Of a DNA stretch of 39,995 bases, positions 27,143 through 36,467 are shown piece by piece. The stretch is from Lachnospiraceae bacterium. GTDB lineage: Bacteria; Bacillota; Clostridia; Lachnospirales; Lachnospiraceae. The first letter of the stretch is position 1. The number at the start of each line of letters is the position of its first letter. The translations under genes and the position numbers were made by a program. The stretch lies in assembly GCA_024698865.1 (NCBI GenBank), contig JAILQS010000018.1:1-39995 (forward strand), in the 5' to 3' direction. The notes under the pieces were generated by a model. That model ran no database searches. It was not told the origin of the DNA and saw only the letters and a program-made list of their open reading frames with translations.

Positions 27143-27175
27143 AAACCCGCATAAACCCAGTGTTTATGCGGGTTT
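27143..27175 (+). terminator. Terminator after the truA-proA-hisA operon
   Basis: AAACCCGCATAAAC (27143-27156) and GTTTATGCGGGTTT (27162-27175) form a perfect 14-bp stem with a 5-nt loop. The T run is contained in the right arm rather than after it, so efficiency is uncertain. Confidence 0.75.
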
Positions 27176-27391
27176 GCACTGATTTTATGGATAAAAATCA
27201 TTAATTTATTACAAAAATATTAAGAAAATTGCATAGCAATGAACAATAAATTTTTCGCTCTGAAAAATTAATTGTGCAAAGTATATAAAAAGATGACCAC
27301 TAAATGATGACATGTTGTGCAATAAAACACAAAAAATACAGATGTCAAATTATGTAGAATTAATAATGCTGAAAAAATCGCGATTTTGGGC
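27176..27391. other. AT-rich leader region without a gene
   Basis: About 215 bp of very AT-rich sequence with no credible coding frame. It holds two copies of TTGTGCAA (27272-27279 and 27315-27322, 43 bp apart) and a perfect 14-bp palindrome AAAATCGCGATTTT (27374-27387) just upstream of the next promoter. These could be regulator sites; nothing else is recognised. Confidence 0.5.
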
Positions 27392-27420
27392 TTGATTTTT
27401 GAAATTCACTCTCATATAAT
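27392..27420 (+). promoter_or_regulatory. Sigma-A promoter of the SleB-like gene
   Basis: TTGATT (27392-27397), a 17-nt spacer and TATAAT (27415-27420) match sigma-A well. The leader is about 75 nt, AU-rich, with AAGGAG before the ATG. Confidence 0.75.
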
Positions 27421-27500
27421 ATATTACACAAATGTTAACGAATTGTTATTCGTTGTAACAAATTAATTAAATTATGTAATAAAGTTATAAGGAGAATGAA

Positions 27501-28139
27501 ATGAAATTGAAAAGAATGCTGATTTGCCTCTTAGCAATGTTCATGCTTTCAGGCGTAGCTTCAGTAGATGTTGCTACTGTAGCACAGGCAGCTACCGAAT
27601 CAAGTTCCACTAAAGATACTAAGGAAACCAAAAAGAAATCTAAAAAGAAATCTAAAAAGAAAAGCAAAAAGAAAACCAAGAAGTCTAAGAAAAAGAACAA
27701 AAAAGCAAAGAAGAGCAAAGCAAAGAAAAAGAGTAAGACCAAGACCACTTACACAAAAGGTCAGTTAAGATTATTATCTTGCTTGATTTACTGTGAAGCA
27801 GGAATCGAGCCATACGCTGGAAAAGTTGCAGTAGGAATTGTAGTACTTAACCGTATGAATTCCAAAGAGTTCCCGAACACCATGAAAAAGGTTGTTTATC
27901 AGCCATATCAGTTCGGACCTGCAAGAAACGGTTCCTTAAAGAAAGCGTTAGCAAGATACGATGCAGGTAAATTCAATACCAAGCAGGATAAACAGTGTAT
28001 CAAAGCTGCAAAAGAAGCTTTATCCGGCGTTAAGACGGTAGAGTATGGCGGCGAGAAAGTTAACATGAAGAAATTCCTGTATTTCAGTGGATATGTAAGC
28101 AATGCCAAATATACACTTGCAGGACATATGTTCAAATAA
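27501..28139 (+). CDS. Secreted SleB/CwlJ-type cell-wall hydrolase with Lys-rich linker
   Basis: A 212-residue protein: signal peptide (about 1-31), an extreme Lys-rich tract (about 38-82, mostly KKKSKK-type repeats), then a compact catalytic domain of the SleB/CwlJ (Hydrolase_2) family. The domain opens [22 protein letters not shown]; Glu99 is the likely catalytic acid. Relatives cleave spore cortex or vegetative peptidoglycan. The cationic tract could bind anionic wall polymers. The gene has its own promoter and terminator. The catalytic family is clear; spore versus vegetative use is not. Confidence 0.88.
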   Translation: MKLKRMLICLLAMFMLSGVASVDVATVAQAATESSSTKDTKETKKKSKKKSKKKSKKKTKKSKKKNKKAKKSKAKKKSKTKTTYTKGQLRLLSCLIYCEAGIEPYAGKVAVGIVVLNRMNSKEFPNTMKKVVYQPYQFGPARNGSLKKALARYDAGKFNTKQDKQCIKAAKEALSGVKTVEYGGEKVNMKKFLYFSGYVSNAKYTLAGHMFK

Positions 28140-28147
28140 TTAAAATC

Positions 28148-28180
28148 AGGGGACGGTTTTTCCGTCCTCTTTTTATTTTT
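28148..28180 (+). terminator. Intrinsic terminator after the SleB-like gene
   Basis: AGGGGACGG (28148-28156) pairs with CCGTCCTCT (28162-28170), one G-T pair, with a T5 loop. A T-rich tract (TTTTATTTTT) follows immediately. Confidence 0.85.
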
Positions 28181-28213
28181 CCGAAACTTCGGTCTCTTTT
28201 ATCGGCGCAGGGG

Positions 28214-28242
28214 TTTCATAAATTCAAGAATTGTGTTATTAT
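28214..28242 (+). promoter_or_regulatory. Possible promoter of glnS
   Basis: TTTCAT (28214-28219), a 17-nt spacer and TATTAT (28237-28242) are a plausible sigma-A promoter, about 74 nt before glnS. The leader has one small hairpin (28261-28275). No T-box signature is visible. Confidence 0.45.
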
Positions 28243-28315
28243 ATCACTCGTATGGAAGATGTTGCTTTGGGCAACCGTGCTTCTATTTTTATTTACAGTT
28301 AAGGAGGGTACAACC

Positions 28316-29989
28316 ATGGGAATCGAGTCAGAAGAGGTTGTCTCAAAGAATTTTATTGAACAGATTATAGAAAAAGATATTAAAGAGGGTCATTGTGCCA
28401 AGGTGGTTACCCGTTTTCCACCGGAGCCAAACGGATATCTTCATATCGGACATGCAAAATCCATTTTATTAAACAGTGGACTTGCAGATGAATATAACGG
28501 ACAGTTTAATTTACGTTTTGACGATACAAATCCAACAAAAGAGAAAGTAGAATTCGTGGAATCTATTAAAAAGGATGTACAATGGATTGGCGGTAACTTT
28601 GAGGATCGTGTTTTTTTTGCGTCTGATTATTTCGACCAGATGTATGAAGCAGCAATCAAATTAATCAAAAAGGGAAAGGCATATGTTTGTGATCTTTCCG
28701 CAGACGAGATTCGTGAATATAGAGGAACACTTACGGAACCGGGAAAGAACAGTCCTTACAGAGAACGTTCCGTAGAAGAGAATCTTGCGCTGTTTGAAGA
28801 TATGAAAAATGGCAAATTTGAAGACGGTGCGAAAGTGCTTCGTGCCAAGATTGATATGGCATCTCCAAACATCAATATGAGAGATCCGATTCTTTACAGA
28901 GTGGCGCATATGACACATCACAACACCGGAGACAAATGGTGTATTTATCCGATGTACGATTTTGCACATCCAATCGAGGATGCTATCGAAGGTGTTACAC
29001 ATTCCATTTGTACATTGGAGTTTGAAGATCACAGACCATTATATGATTGGGTAGTTCGTGAATTAGAATATGAGAACCCACCAAAGCAGATTGAATTTGC
29101 AAAGCTTTATCTTACAAATGTTATTACAGGTAAGAGATATATCAAGAAATTAGTGGAAGATGGAATTGTAGACGGATGGGACGATCCACGTATGGTGTCT
29201 ATTGCGGCACTTAGAAGAAGAGGCTTCACACCGGAATCAATTCGTATGTTTATGGAACTTGTAGGTGTTTCCAAGGCCAACAGCTCTGTAGATTACGCCA
29301 TGTTAGAATATTGTATCCGAGAGGATTTAAAATTAAAACGACCAAGAATGATGGCTGTTCTGGATCCAATCAAACTGGTTATTGATAACTATCCGGAAGA
29401 TCAGGTAGAATATCTGGATATGCCAAATAACCAGGAAAATGAAGAACTTGGAGAACGTAAGATTCCATTTGCAAAAGAACTGTATATTGATAGAGAAGAT
29501 TTCAAGATTGAACCACCAAGAAAATATTTCCGTCTCTATCCTGGCAATGAAGTTCGCCTGATGCATGCATACTTTGTAAAATGTGAAAGTTATGTAACCG
29601 ATGAAAATGGAAATGTTACAGAAGTACATTGCACATACGATCCGGAGACCAGAAGCGGAAGCGGATTTACCGGACGTAAAGTAAAAGGTACGATTCATTG
29701 GGTATGTGCCAAAGAAGCAATTCCAGCAGAAGTTCGTTTATATGAAAATATTATCGATGAAGAAAAGGGTGTATATAACGAAGACGGAAGTTTGAATTTG
29801 AACCCGAATTCGCTTACGGTATTAAAGAATTGTTATGTAGAGCCTGCACTTAAGGATGCAGACAAATACGACAGTTTCCAATTCTTAAGACATGGATATT
29901 TCTGTGTGGATGCAAAAGACTCAACAAAAGAACATCTGGTATTTAATCGTATTGTATCGCAGAAGAGTTCCTACAAACCAAATAAATAA
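28316..29989 (+). CDS. glnS: Glutaminyl-tRNA synthetase
   Basis: A 557-residue class I synthetase that charges tRNA(Gln) directly. HIGH is at residues 43-46 within [16 protein letters not shown]. The second signature region reads [15 protein letters not shown] where Escherichia coli has VMSKRKLNLLV, so the loop is TGKR rather than MSKR; the segment WDDPRM that follows is conserved. The C-terminal beta-barrel anticodon domains are complete. The start at 28316 follows AAGGAGGG; an earlier ATG at 28259 is less likely. GlnRS is unusual among Firmicutes, most of which use GatCAB, but occurs in Lachnospiraceae. It is followed by a DUF2225 gene after 22 nt. Confidence 0.96.
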   Translation: MGIESEEVVSKNFIEQIIEKDIKEGHCAKVVTRFPPEPNGYLHIGHAKSILLNSGLADEYNGQFNLRFDDTNPTKEKVEFVESIKKDVQWIGGNFEDRVFFASDYFDQMYEAAIKLIKKGKAYVCDLSADEIREYRGTLTEPGKNSPYRERSVEENLALFEDMKNGKFEDGAKVLRAKIDMASPNINMRDPILYRVAHMTHHNTGDKWCIYPMYDFAHPIEDAIEGVTHSICTLEFEDHRPLYDWVVRELEYENPPKQIEFAKLYLTNVITGKRYIKKLVEDGIVDGWDDPRMVSIAALRRRGFTPESIRMFMELVGVSKANSSVDYAMLEYCIREDLKLKRPRMMAVLDPIKLVIDNYPEDQVEYLDMPNNQENEELGERKIPFAKELYIDREDFKIEPPRKYFRLYPGNEVRLMHAYFVKCESYVTDENGNVTEVHCTYDPETRSGSGFTGRKVKGTIHWVCAKEAIPAEVRLYENIIDEEKGVYNEDGSLNLNPNSLTVLKNCYVEPALKDADKYDSFQFLRHGYFCVDAKDSTKEHLVFNRIVSQKSSYKPNK

Positions 29990-30011
29990 AAGCATTTAGT
30001 GGAGGAATAAT

Positions 30012-30896
30012 ATGGGAATTTTATCAGGTTTAGAGAACTTTGGTCTTGGCAAATTTAAAACAGATGACATTTTCAACGATGGTGAAGTAAATGTAAGCGA
30101 GAAAGCAATAGAGGAGCAGCCGGTTCCAAAAGAGTTTGTGACACTGTCTGAGGCAGATATTTTATTTGAAAAGAAGTATACCTGCCCGGTATGTGACAGC
30201 GAAGTAAAAGCGAAGACCGTAAGAGCAGGAAAGTCCAAATTAGTTGGTTCTGATACGGACTTAAGACCAAAATATGCACTTGGAGACCCGTTAAAATATG
30301 ATGTTGTTGTTTGTCCGAAATGTGGATTTGGAGCATTGGCACGTAATTTTGGTTACCTGACTTCCGGACAGATTAAACTGATTCGTGAAAGTATTTCCAA
30401 AGAGTTCAAAGGCTTGCCGGAGTCCGGGGATATCTACACTTATGACGAAGCGATTGGAAGGGCAAAACTTGCACTGGTTAGTGCATTGGTTTCCCGCCAG
30501 CGAACCAGTGAAAGGGCATATCTTTGTCTGAAGATTGCCTGGCTGATACGTGGTGCTATAGAGGAGATGGAGCGCAGTTCTAATCCGGAAACGAAAAAAA
30601 TAAAGGAATATAAGAAGGAAGAGGATGAATATATTATAAAAGCCTACGAAGGATTTGTTTCTGCATTTTCGACGGAACGTTTTCCGATGTGCGGTATGGA
30701 TGAGATGACAACCAATTATCTGGTGGCGGAATTGGCGAGAAAATGTGGTAAGAAGAGAGAAGCAATGCAATTGGTCGGGAAAATTATTCTTTCTCATTCT
30801 GCCAGCAAACGAATCAAGGATAAAGCGAGAGAGTTAAAAGAATTAATTGAACTGCTTCCGAATGATGGCAGCGAAGATGTGAATGCGACAGAATAA
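30012..30896 (+). CDS. DUF2225-family cysteine-rich protein
   Basis: A 294-residue soluble protein. Two zinc-finger-like pairs, CPVCDSEVKAKTVR and CPKCGFGALARNFG (about residues 58-110), define the DUF2225 family, whose biochemical role is unknown. The C-terminal half (about 130-290) is helical and resembles TPR-like repeats, with many Ala and Lys. A GGAGGA site precedes the start, 22 nt after glnS, so the two are probably cotranscribed. A terminator hairpin follows at 31009. Zinc binding is inferred from cysteine spacing. Confidence 0.85.
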   Translation: MGILSGLENFGLGKFKTDDIFNDGEVNVSEKAIEEQPVPKEFVTLSEADILFEKKYTCPVCDSEVKAKTVRAGKSKLVGSDTDLRPKYALGDPLKYDVVVCPKCGFGALARNFGYLTSGQIKLIRESISKEFKGLPESGDIYTYDEAIGRAKLALVSALVSRQRTSERAYLCLKIAWLIRGAIEEMERSSNPETKKIKEYKKEEDEYIIKAYEGFVSAFSTERFPMCGMDEMTTNYLVAELARKCGKKREAMQLVGKIILSHSASKRIKDKARELKELIELLPNDGSEDVNATE

Positions 30897-31008
30897 CAGG
30901 TGACTTCTAATGCCAGCGAACAATGCTTGATTTGAAAAAATGAGAAAAAAAGAGCATTCAAGAGTATGCGAGAGAATATACATAGAAATACAAAAGATAA
31001 CAATTATT

Positions 31009-31036
31009 AAGCGCAACTATTAAGTTGCGCTTTTTC
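31009..31036 (+). terminator. Terminator whose right arm contains the groES -35 box
   Basis: AAGCGCAACT (31009-31018) and AGTTGCGCTT (31023-31032) form a 10-bp stem with a 4-nt loop, followed by a T run. The right arm also carries TTGCGC (31025-31030), the -35 box of the groES promoter, so end and start signals share bases. Confidence 0.8.
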
Positions 31037-31053
31037 GCAAAAGAATCTATTAT
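31025..31053 (+). promoter_or_regulatory. Sigma-A promoter of groES-groEL
   Basis: TTGCGC (31025-31030), a 17-nt spacer and TATTAT (31048-31053). The start of transcription would fall just before the CIRCE operator. Confidence 0.8.
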
Positions 31054-31064
31054 ATGTAAATGGA

Positions 31065-31091
31065 TTAGCACTCAATTCGAGAGAGTGCTAA
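31065..31091. promoter_or_regulatory. CIRCE operator (HrcA binding site)
   Basis: TTAGCACTC, nine bases, GAGTGCTAA: an exact match to the CIRCE consensus. The repressor HrcA binds this site and represses groES-groEL until heat or misfolded protein titrates GroEL. hrcA itself is not in the window. Confidence 0.97.
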
Positions 31092-31113
31092 TAAATAGTT
31101 AGGAGGTAATAAA

Positions 31114-31401
31114 ATGAAATTAGTACCATTAGGAGACAAAGTAGTTTTAAAACAGTTAGAAGCAGAAGAAACAACCAAGTCTGGTATCGTATTACCCGGA
31201 CAGGCACAGGAGAAACCACAGCAGGCGGAAGTAATTGCAGTGGGGCCTGGTGGAATTGTCGATGGAAAAGAAGTTACGATGCAGGTTAAAGTTGGCGATA
31301 AAGTTATTTATTCAAAATATGCAGGAACAGATGTTAAATTAGAAGATGAGACTTATATCATTGTTCGTCAGAATGACATCGTTGCAATCGTAGAAGATTA
31401 A
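31114..31401 (+). CDS. groES: Co-chaperonin GroES
   Basis: A 95-residue subunit of the heptameric lid that caps GroEL during ATP-driven folding. It shows the typical LVPLGDKVVLKQLEAEE start, the mobile loop region ETTKSGIVLPGQAQEKPQ, and VGDKVIYSKYAGTDVK. Length is normal. AGGAGG precedes the ATG, and CIRCE lies 22 nt upstream. groEL follows after 54 nt. Confidence 0.98.
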   Translation: MKLVPLGDKVVLKQLEAEETTKSGIVLPGQAQEKPQQAEVIAVGPGGIVDGKEVTMQVKVGDKVIYSKYAGTDVKLEDETYIIVRQNDIVAIVED

Positions 31402-31442
31402 TTTATTCGAATATAAGGATTATATTGTTTATAAATCAATTA

Positions 31443-33081
<1,639 letters not shown>

Positions 33082-33135
33082 TCATATATAACAGAATCAA
33101 ATATAGCGGGAGCAAGCGAAAGGTTGTCCCGAGCA

Positions 33136-33176
33136 AAAACGCGGATGTGTACATACCGGTACCTTCCGCGTTTTAT
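33136..33176 (+). terminator. Terminator after groEL
   Basis: AAAACGCGGA (33136-33145) pairs perfectly with TCCGCGTTTT (33165-33174) around a 19-nt loop, followed by ATTGTTGTTT. A weaker hairpin (CGGGA/TCCCG, about 33109-33131) lies just upstream. Confidence 0.75.
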
Positions 33177-33321
33177 TGTTGTTTCAGAAGGATTAAGTAC
33201 AAATTTATATTTTCACTGGGATTGTTATAAAGCAAAACTTAAATAACCATAGAAAAAACATATATATTTGGTATATAATGATAAGAGAAATTTGGGAGAT
33301 GAAAGGATAAGAGGGAATTTC

Positions 33322-35220
33322 ATGAGAAAGAACAGAGGGATATATGTAGGTTTTATTTTTTGTGCAATGCTTTTGATTGCACTTTGTGGTATCAATGGGC
33401 GTAGTGCGACAGCAGCAGGAAGAGCGTATAGTATTTCATATAAGATGAACGGTGGCAGACCAGACAGGCGTTCGCCAAGAAAATATACCGCAGGGAAAGC
33501 GACAAAGCTCTATACCCCATACAAAAAGGGATATACCTTTAAAGGTTGGTATGCAGATAAAAAATACAAAAAAAGAGTTCGGAAGATCACGAAATCTACA
33601 AAAGGCAACATAACATTATACGCCAAATGGCAGCTTGGAATTTACAATATCGAATATGCGATGGCAGGCGGAATCAATGCACTGTCGAATCCTGACGAGT
33701 ATACATACAATACAAGCATTAAGCTGAAGCGGCCTACCAGAACCGGCTTTTCTTTTGTCGGATGGTATGCAGACAGCAAATGTACCAAAAAGGTAACATC
33801 GATTCCAAAGGGAACGACCGGAGACGTGAAACTTTTTGCAAAATGGCAGGCGTGTACGTATAGGATAACCTACCATTTAAAGGGTGGAATTAATGACCAT
33901 GACAATCCTTCCACCTATACGTATAACAAGCAGCTTACGTTGAATGAGCCGGTCAGAGATGGATTTGTGTTCATGGGCTGGTATACAGAAGACGAATGTA
34001 AGAATAAAATTACAAAGATTAAAAAGGGCAAATACGGACGTATTGATTTGTATGCGAGATGGTCGTTGGAAGCGCTCAATATCAGTTCCGATGGAAGTGA
34101 CGATATGATCTGGAGTTGGTGGTACTATCCGCAGGTTATTTCCTATACCGGCACAAAGAATCGTTTATATTGGGGATTTGCAACGAAGGATGGATACTGC
34201 GGTATTGCGTCCTATAATTACGATAATAAAGAAATTAAGAAGACATTCCTCAAAAAATCTGTTGTCGCAGATGATCACAATGGAATGGCAATTACAGTTA
34301 TGGACGATGGACGTATCATGTGTGTATATGCCGGAGGACATAATTCAGATAGGGATATACATGTTCGTATATCGAATCATCCGGAAGACATTACAAAATT
34401 TTCAACGGAGACTGTTTTGCGTTCGGCTGATAGAGTATGCTACAGTCAGATTGTGCGCTACAAGAGTTACTATTATGTTTTTTACAGAGTAGCAAATCAG
34501 GATTGGGCATATCGGAGAACGCGTAATGGAATTAAATGGTCAGATGAGAAGATTCTTGTAGATGCCAATACACAGTACTATTGCAGATTTGTCCCAACAA
34601 CAGATGAGGAAACAATCCGAATATGTATGTATTCAAACCCAAATAAAAACGATAACAGTATTCGCATGGGCTTTTTTAAACCGGGAACCGGAAAAGTATA
34701 TAATGCAGACGGAAAAACAATCTTGGGAGAAACCGGTGTTGCCAATACGAAATTTAGCAAAATAATCCCTATAGAAGAAGGAAAGTCACAGAGGATGTTT
34801 GATATTGCAATCTCCAAACCTGAGGATACGAAGGTATTATACACAGTGACGCCTGACACTGAAATAGGAACAAACAGTGCCTATAAGTTATATGTAAATG
34901 GGAAAAATATAGATATATGTGAGGGCGGAAAACACATATATCCAAAGTACCAATGTGGTGCGGCATTTATTTTGGACAATCGATTTGTGGTAGCACGCAA
35001 TGAAAATGGATTTGATTGTATAGAATTATATGGCATTGATGGAGAAGAGGTATATGTTGAAGATTCCATATACAAAGAGTCCATTGGAGTGGGAGATTTT
35101 AGAAATGCACGACCAATAGTGGACATACACGGTAATGCTCTTCTTTGGCATAGAGGAAGATATAGTCCTCGTTCGTATAAGGACTTTGAGACGGATGCGA
35201 TGCTGTATTTGCTAGAGTAG
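33322..35220 (+). CDS. Secreted protein with InlB-type repeats and a BNR-like propeller
   Basis: A 632-residue protein from the ATG at 33322, which follows GAGGGA; the earlier ATG at 33268 would put 18 residues before the signal peptide. Order: signal peptide (about 1-33); three Listeria-Bacteroides (Flg_new/InlB B-type) repeats at about 36-103, 108-175 and 178-247, each ending LYAKW, LFAKW or LYARW; then a domain of about 375 residues resembling BNR_4 beta-propellers (DDHNGMAITVMDDGRIMCVYAGGHN). That fold occurs in glycan-active proteins. There is no sortase signal or membrane helix at the C-terminus. The composite repeat begins 6 nt after the stop. Glycan binding or cleavage is inferred. 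Confidence 0.8.
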   Translation: MRKNRGIYVGFIFCAMLLIALCGINGRSATAAGRAYSISYKMNGGRPDRRSPRKYTAGKATKLYTPYKKGYTFKGWYADKKYKKRVRKITKSTKGNITLYAKWQLGIYNIEYAMAGGINALSNPDEYTYNTSIKLKRPTRTGFSFVGWYADSKCTKKVTSIPKGTTGDVKLFAKWQACTYRITYHLKGGINDHDNPSTYTYNKQLTLNEPVRDGFVFMGWYTEDECKNKITKIKKGKYGRIDLYARWSLEALNISSDGSDDMIWSWWYYPQVISYTGTKNRLYWGFATKDGYCGIASYNYDNKEIKKTFLKKSVVADDHNGMAITVMDDGRIMCVYAGGHNSDRDIHVRISNHPEDITKFSTETVLRSADRVCYSQIVRYKSYYYVFYRVANQDWAYRRTRNGIKWSDEKILVDANTQYYCRFVPTTDEETIRICMYSNPNKNDNSIRMGFFKPGTGKVYNADGKTILGETGVANTKFSKIIPIEEGKSQRMFDIAISKPEDTKVLYTVTPDTEIGTNSAYKLYVNGKNIDICEGGKHIYPKYQCGAAFILDNRFVVARNENGFDCIELYGIDGEEVYVEDSIYKESIGVGDFRNARPIVDIHGNALLWHRGRYSPRSYKDFETDAMLYLLE

Positions 35221-35226
35221 AACGGA

Positions 35227-35618
35227 GAGGTAAGCCGGCGAGAAAGAGGACTTGTAGACTCTATTAATTCCAAGTGAGGTAAGCCGGCGAGAAAGAGGAC
35301 TTGCTGCTTTATTAATTCTAAGAGAGGTAAGCCGGCGAGAAAGAGGACTTGTAGACTCTATTAATTCCAAACGGGGTACGCTTTCGCCAGTTGAGTACGT
35401 GCGGTACTAGGATTGCAAAGGACGCAACCCAAGTACCGACGTACTCAAAGCCCCCTAATGGAATCAATAGAGCCTGACAAGTCTGTTTCTTTCTTCGCCG
35501 GCATAGACTCTCTTGGCTGGAGTTGAAAGAGCCCGACAAGTCTGTTTCTTTCTTCGCCGGCAAGACTCTCTTGGCGGGAGTTGAAAGAGTGTGGCAAGTC
35601 TGTTTCTTTCATGCGAGT
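35227..35618. repeat. Nested long palindrome, copy 1 (three left arms, three right arms)
   Basis: Three direct copies of a left arm (starting GAGGTAAGCCGGCGAGAAAG at 35227, 35276 and 35324, period 48-49 bp) are followed by a central stem and three right arms (CAAGTCTGTTTCTTTC at about 35477, 35537 and 35595), which are near-complements of the left arms. The core (35331-35502) can fold end to end: TTGAGTACGT with ACGTACTCAA, then GGTACT with AGTACC, and an apical GATTGC/GCAAC stem. The third right arm degenerates into the start of the 74-bp array. Function unknown; it begins 6 nt after a stop codon. Confidence 0.85.
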
Positions 35619-36210
35619 CGGAGGGAAATTGCCTAAATGAAGGAAACTAGCCTCAAAAGGCACAAAAAGCAAGTTGGGAGCTTGCCGGGCATCGGAAGGA
35701 AGTTGCCTAAATGAAGCAAACCAGCCGAAAAAGGCACAAAAAGCAAGTTGGGAACTTGCCGGGCATCGGAAGGAAGTTGCCTAAACGAAGCAAACCAGCC
35801 GAAAAAGGCACAAAAAGCAAGTTGGGAGCTTGCCGGGATTCGGAAGGAAGGTGCCTAAACGAAGCGAACGTGCCGAAAAAGGCACAAAAGGCAAGTTGGG
35901 AACTTACCGGGCACCGGAAGGAAGTTGCCTAAACGAAGCGAACCAGCTGAAAAAGGCACAAAAGGCAAGTTGGGAACTTACCGGGCGCCGGAAGGAAGTT
36001 GCCTAAACGGAGCAAACCATCCTCAAAAGGCACAAAAAGCAAGTTGGGAGCTTGCCGGGATTCGGAAGGAAGTTGCCTAAACGAAGCGAACGTGCCGAAA
36101 AAGGCACAAAAAGCAAGTTGGGAACTTACCGGGCACCGGAGGGAAGTTGCCTAAACGGAGCAAACCAACCGAAAAAGTCACAAAAGGCAAGTTGGGAACT
36201 TGCCTGGCTG
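35619..36210. repeat. Tandem array of eight 74-bp units, copy 1
   Basis: Eight units of exactly 74 bp start at 35619, 35693, 35767, 35841, 35915, 35989, 36063 and 36137. Each begins CGGARGGAARKTGCCTAAA. Unit positions 32-34/41-43 form a GCC/GGC stem, and 51-57/61-67 form GCAAGTT/AACTTGC with a GGG loop. Variation is concentrated in loops and in the last three bases. There are no unique spacers, so this is not CRISPR. Because 74 is not a multiple of three, reading frames through it shift each unit. Confidence 0.92.
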
Positions 36211-36211
36211 G

Positions 36212-36245
36212 AAGGCGAGGAGACCAACGCAGGTCGCCTTTCTTT
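36212..36245 (+). terminator. Possible terminator closing array 1
   Basis: AAGGC (36212-36216) pairs with GCCTT (36236-36240), GACC (36222-36225) with GGTC (36232-36235), with a one-sided bulge, followed by TCTTT. It ends the array and is absent from array 2. Confidence 0.5.
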
Positions 36246-36346
36246 GCCGGTAAATTAAATAATTGCGGGGCGAGTTAAAATTTCATAGTAGTTATTCTGA
36301 TTGCCAACACTAAAGTTGTGAAAATTCACGAAAAACAAAACTATTA

Positions 36347-36375
36347 TTGAGCAATAAAATGAGTTGTGAGATAAT
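36347..36375 (+). promoter_or_regulatory. Promoter of the BSP peptidase gene
   Basis: TTGAGC (36347-36352), a 17-nt spacer and GATAAT (36370-36375). The leader is about 86 nt with AAGGAGGG before the start. The rest of 36246-36346 is AT-rich with no gene seen. Confidence 0.65.
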
Positions 36376-36467
36376 AAAAACGTAGCTTGTGAATTGTAGC
36401 GAAAATGTATGGTCTTTTCTGGAATGGACTATATATTCTTTGCCACTTTATGAAAAGGAGGGTTTTC

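Noticed and set aside
28181-28315. A T-box riboswitch before glnS
   Set aside because: No T-box sequence or specifier-stem layout is visible, only one small hairpin, and the region is too short.
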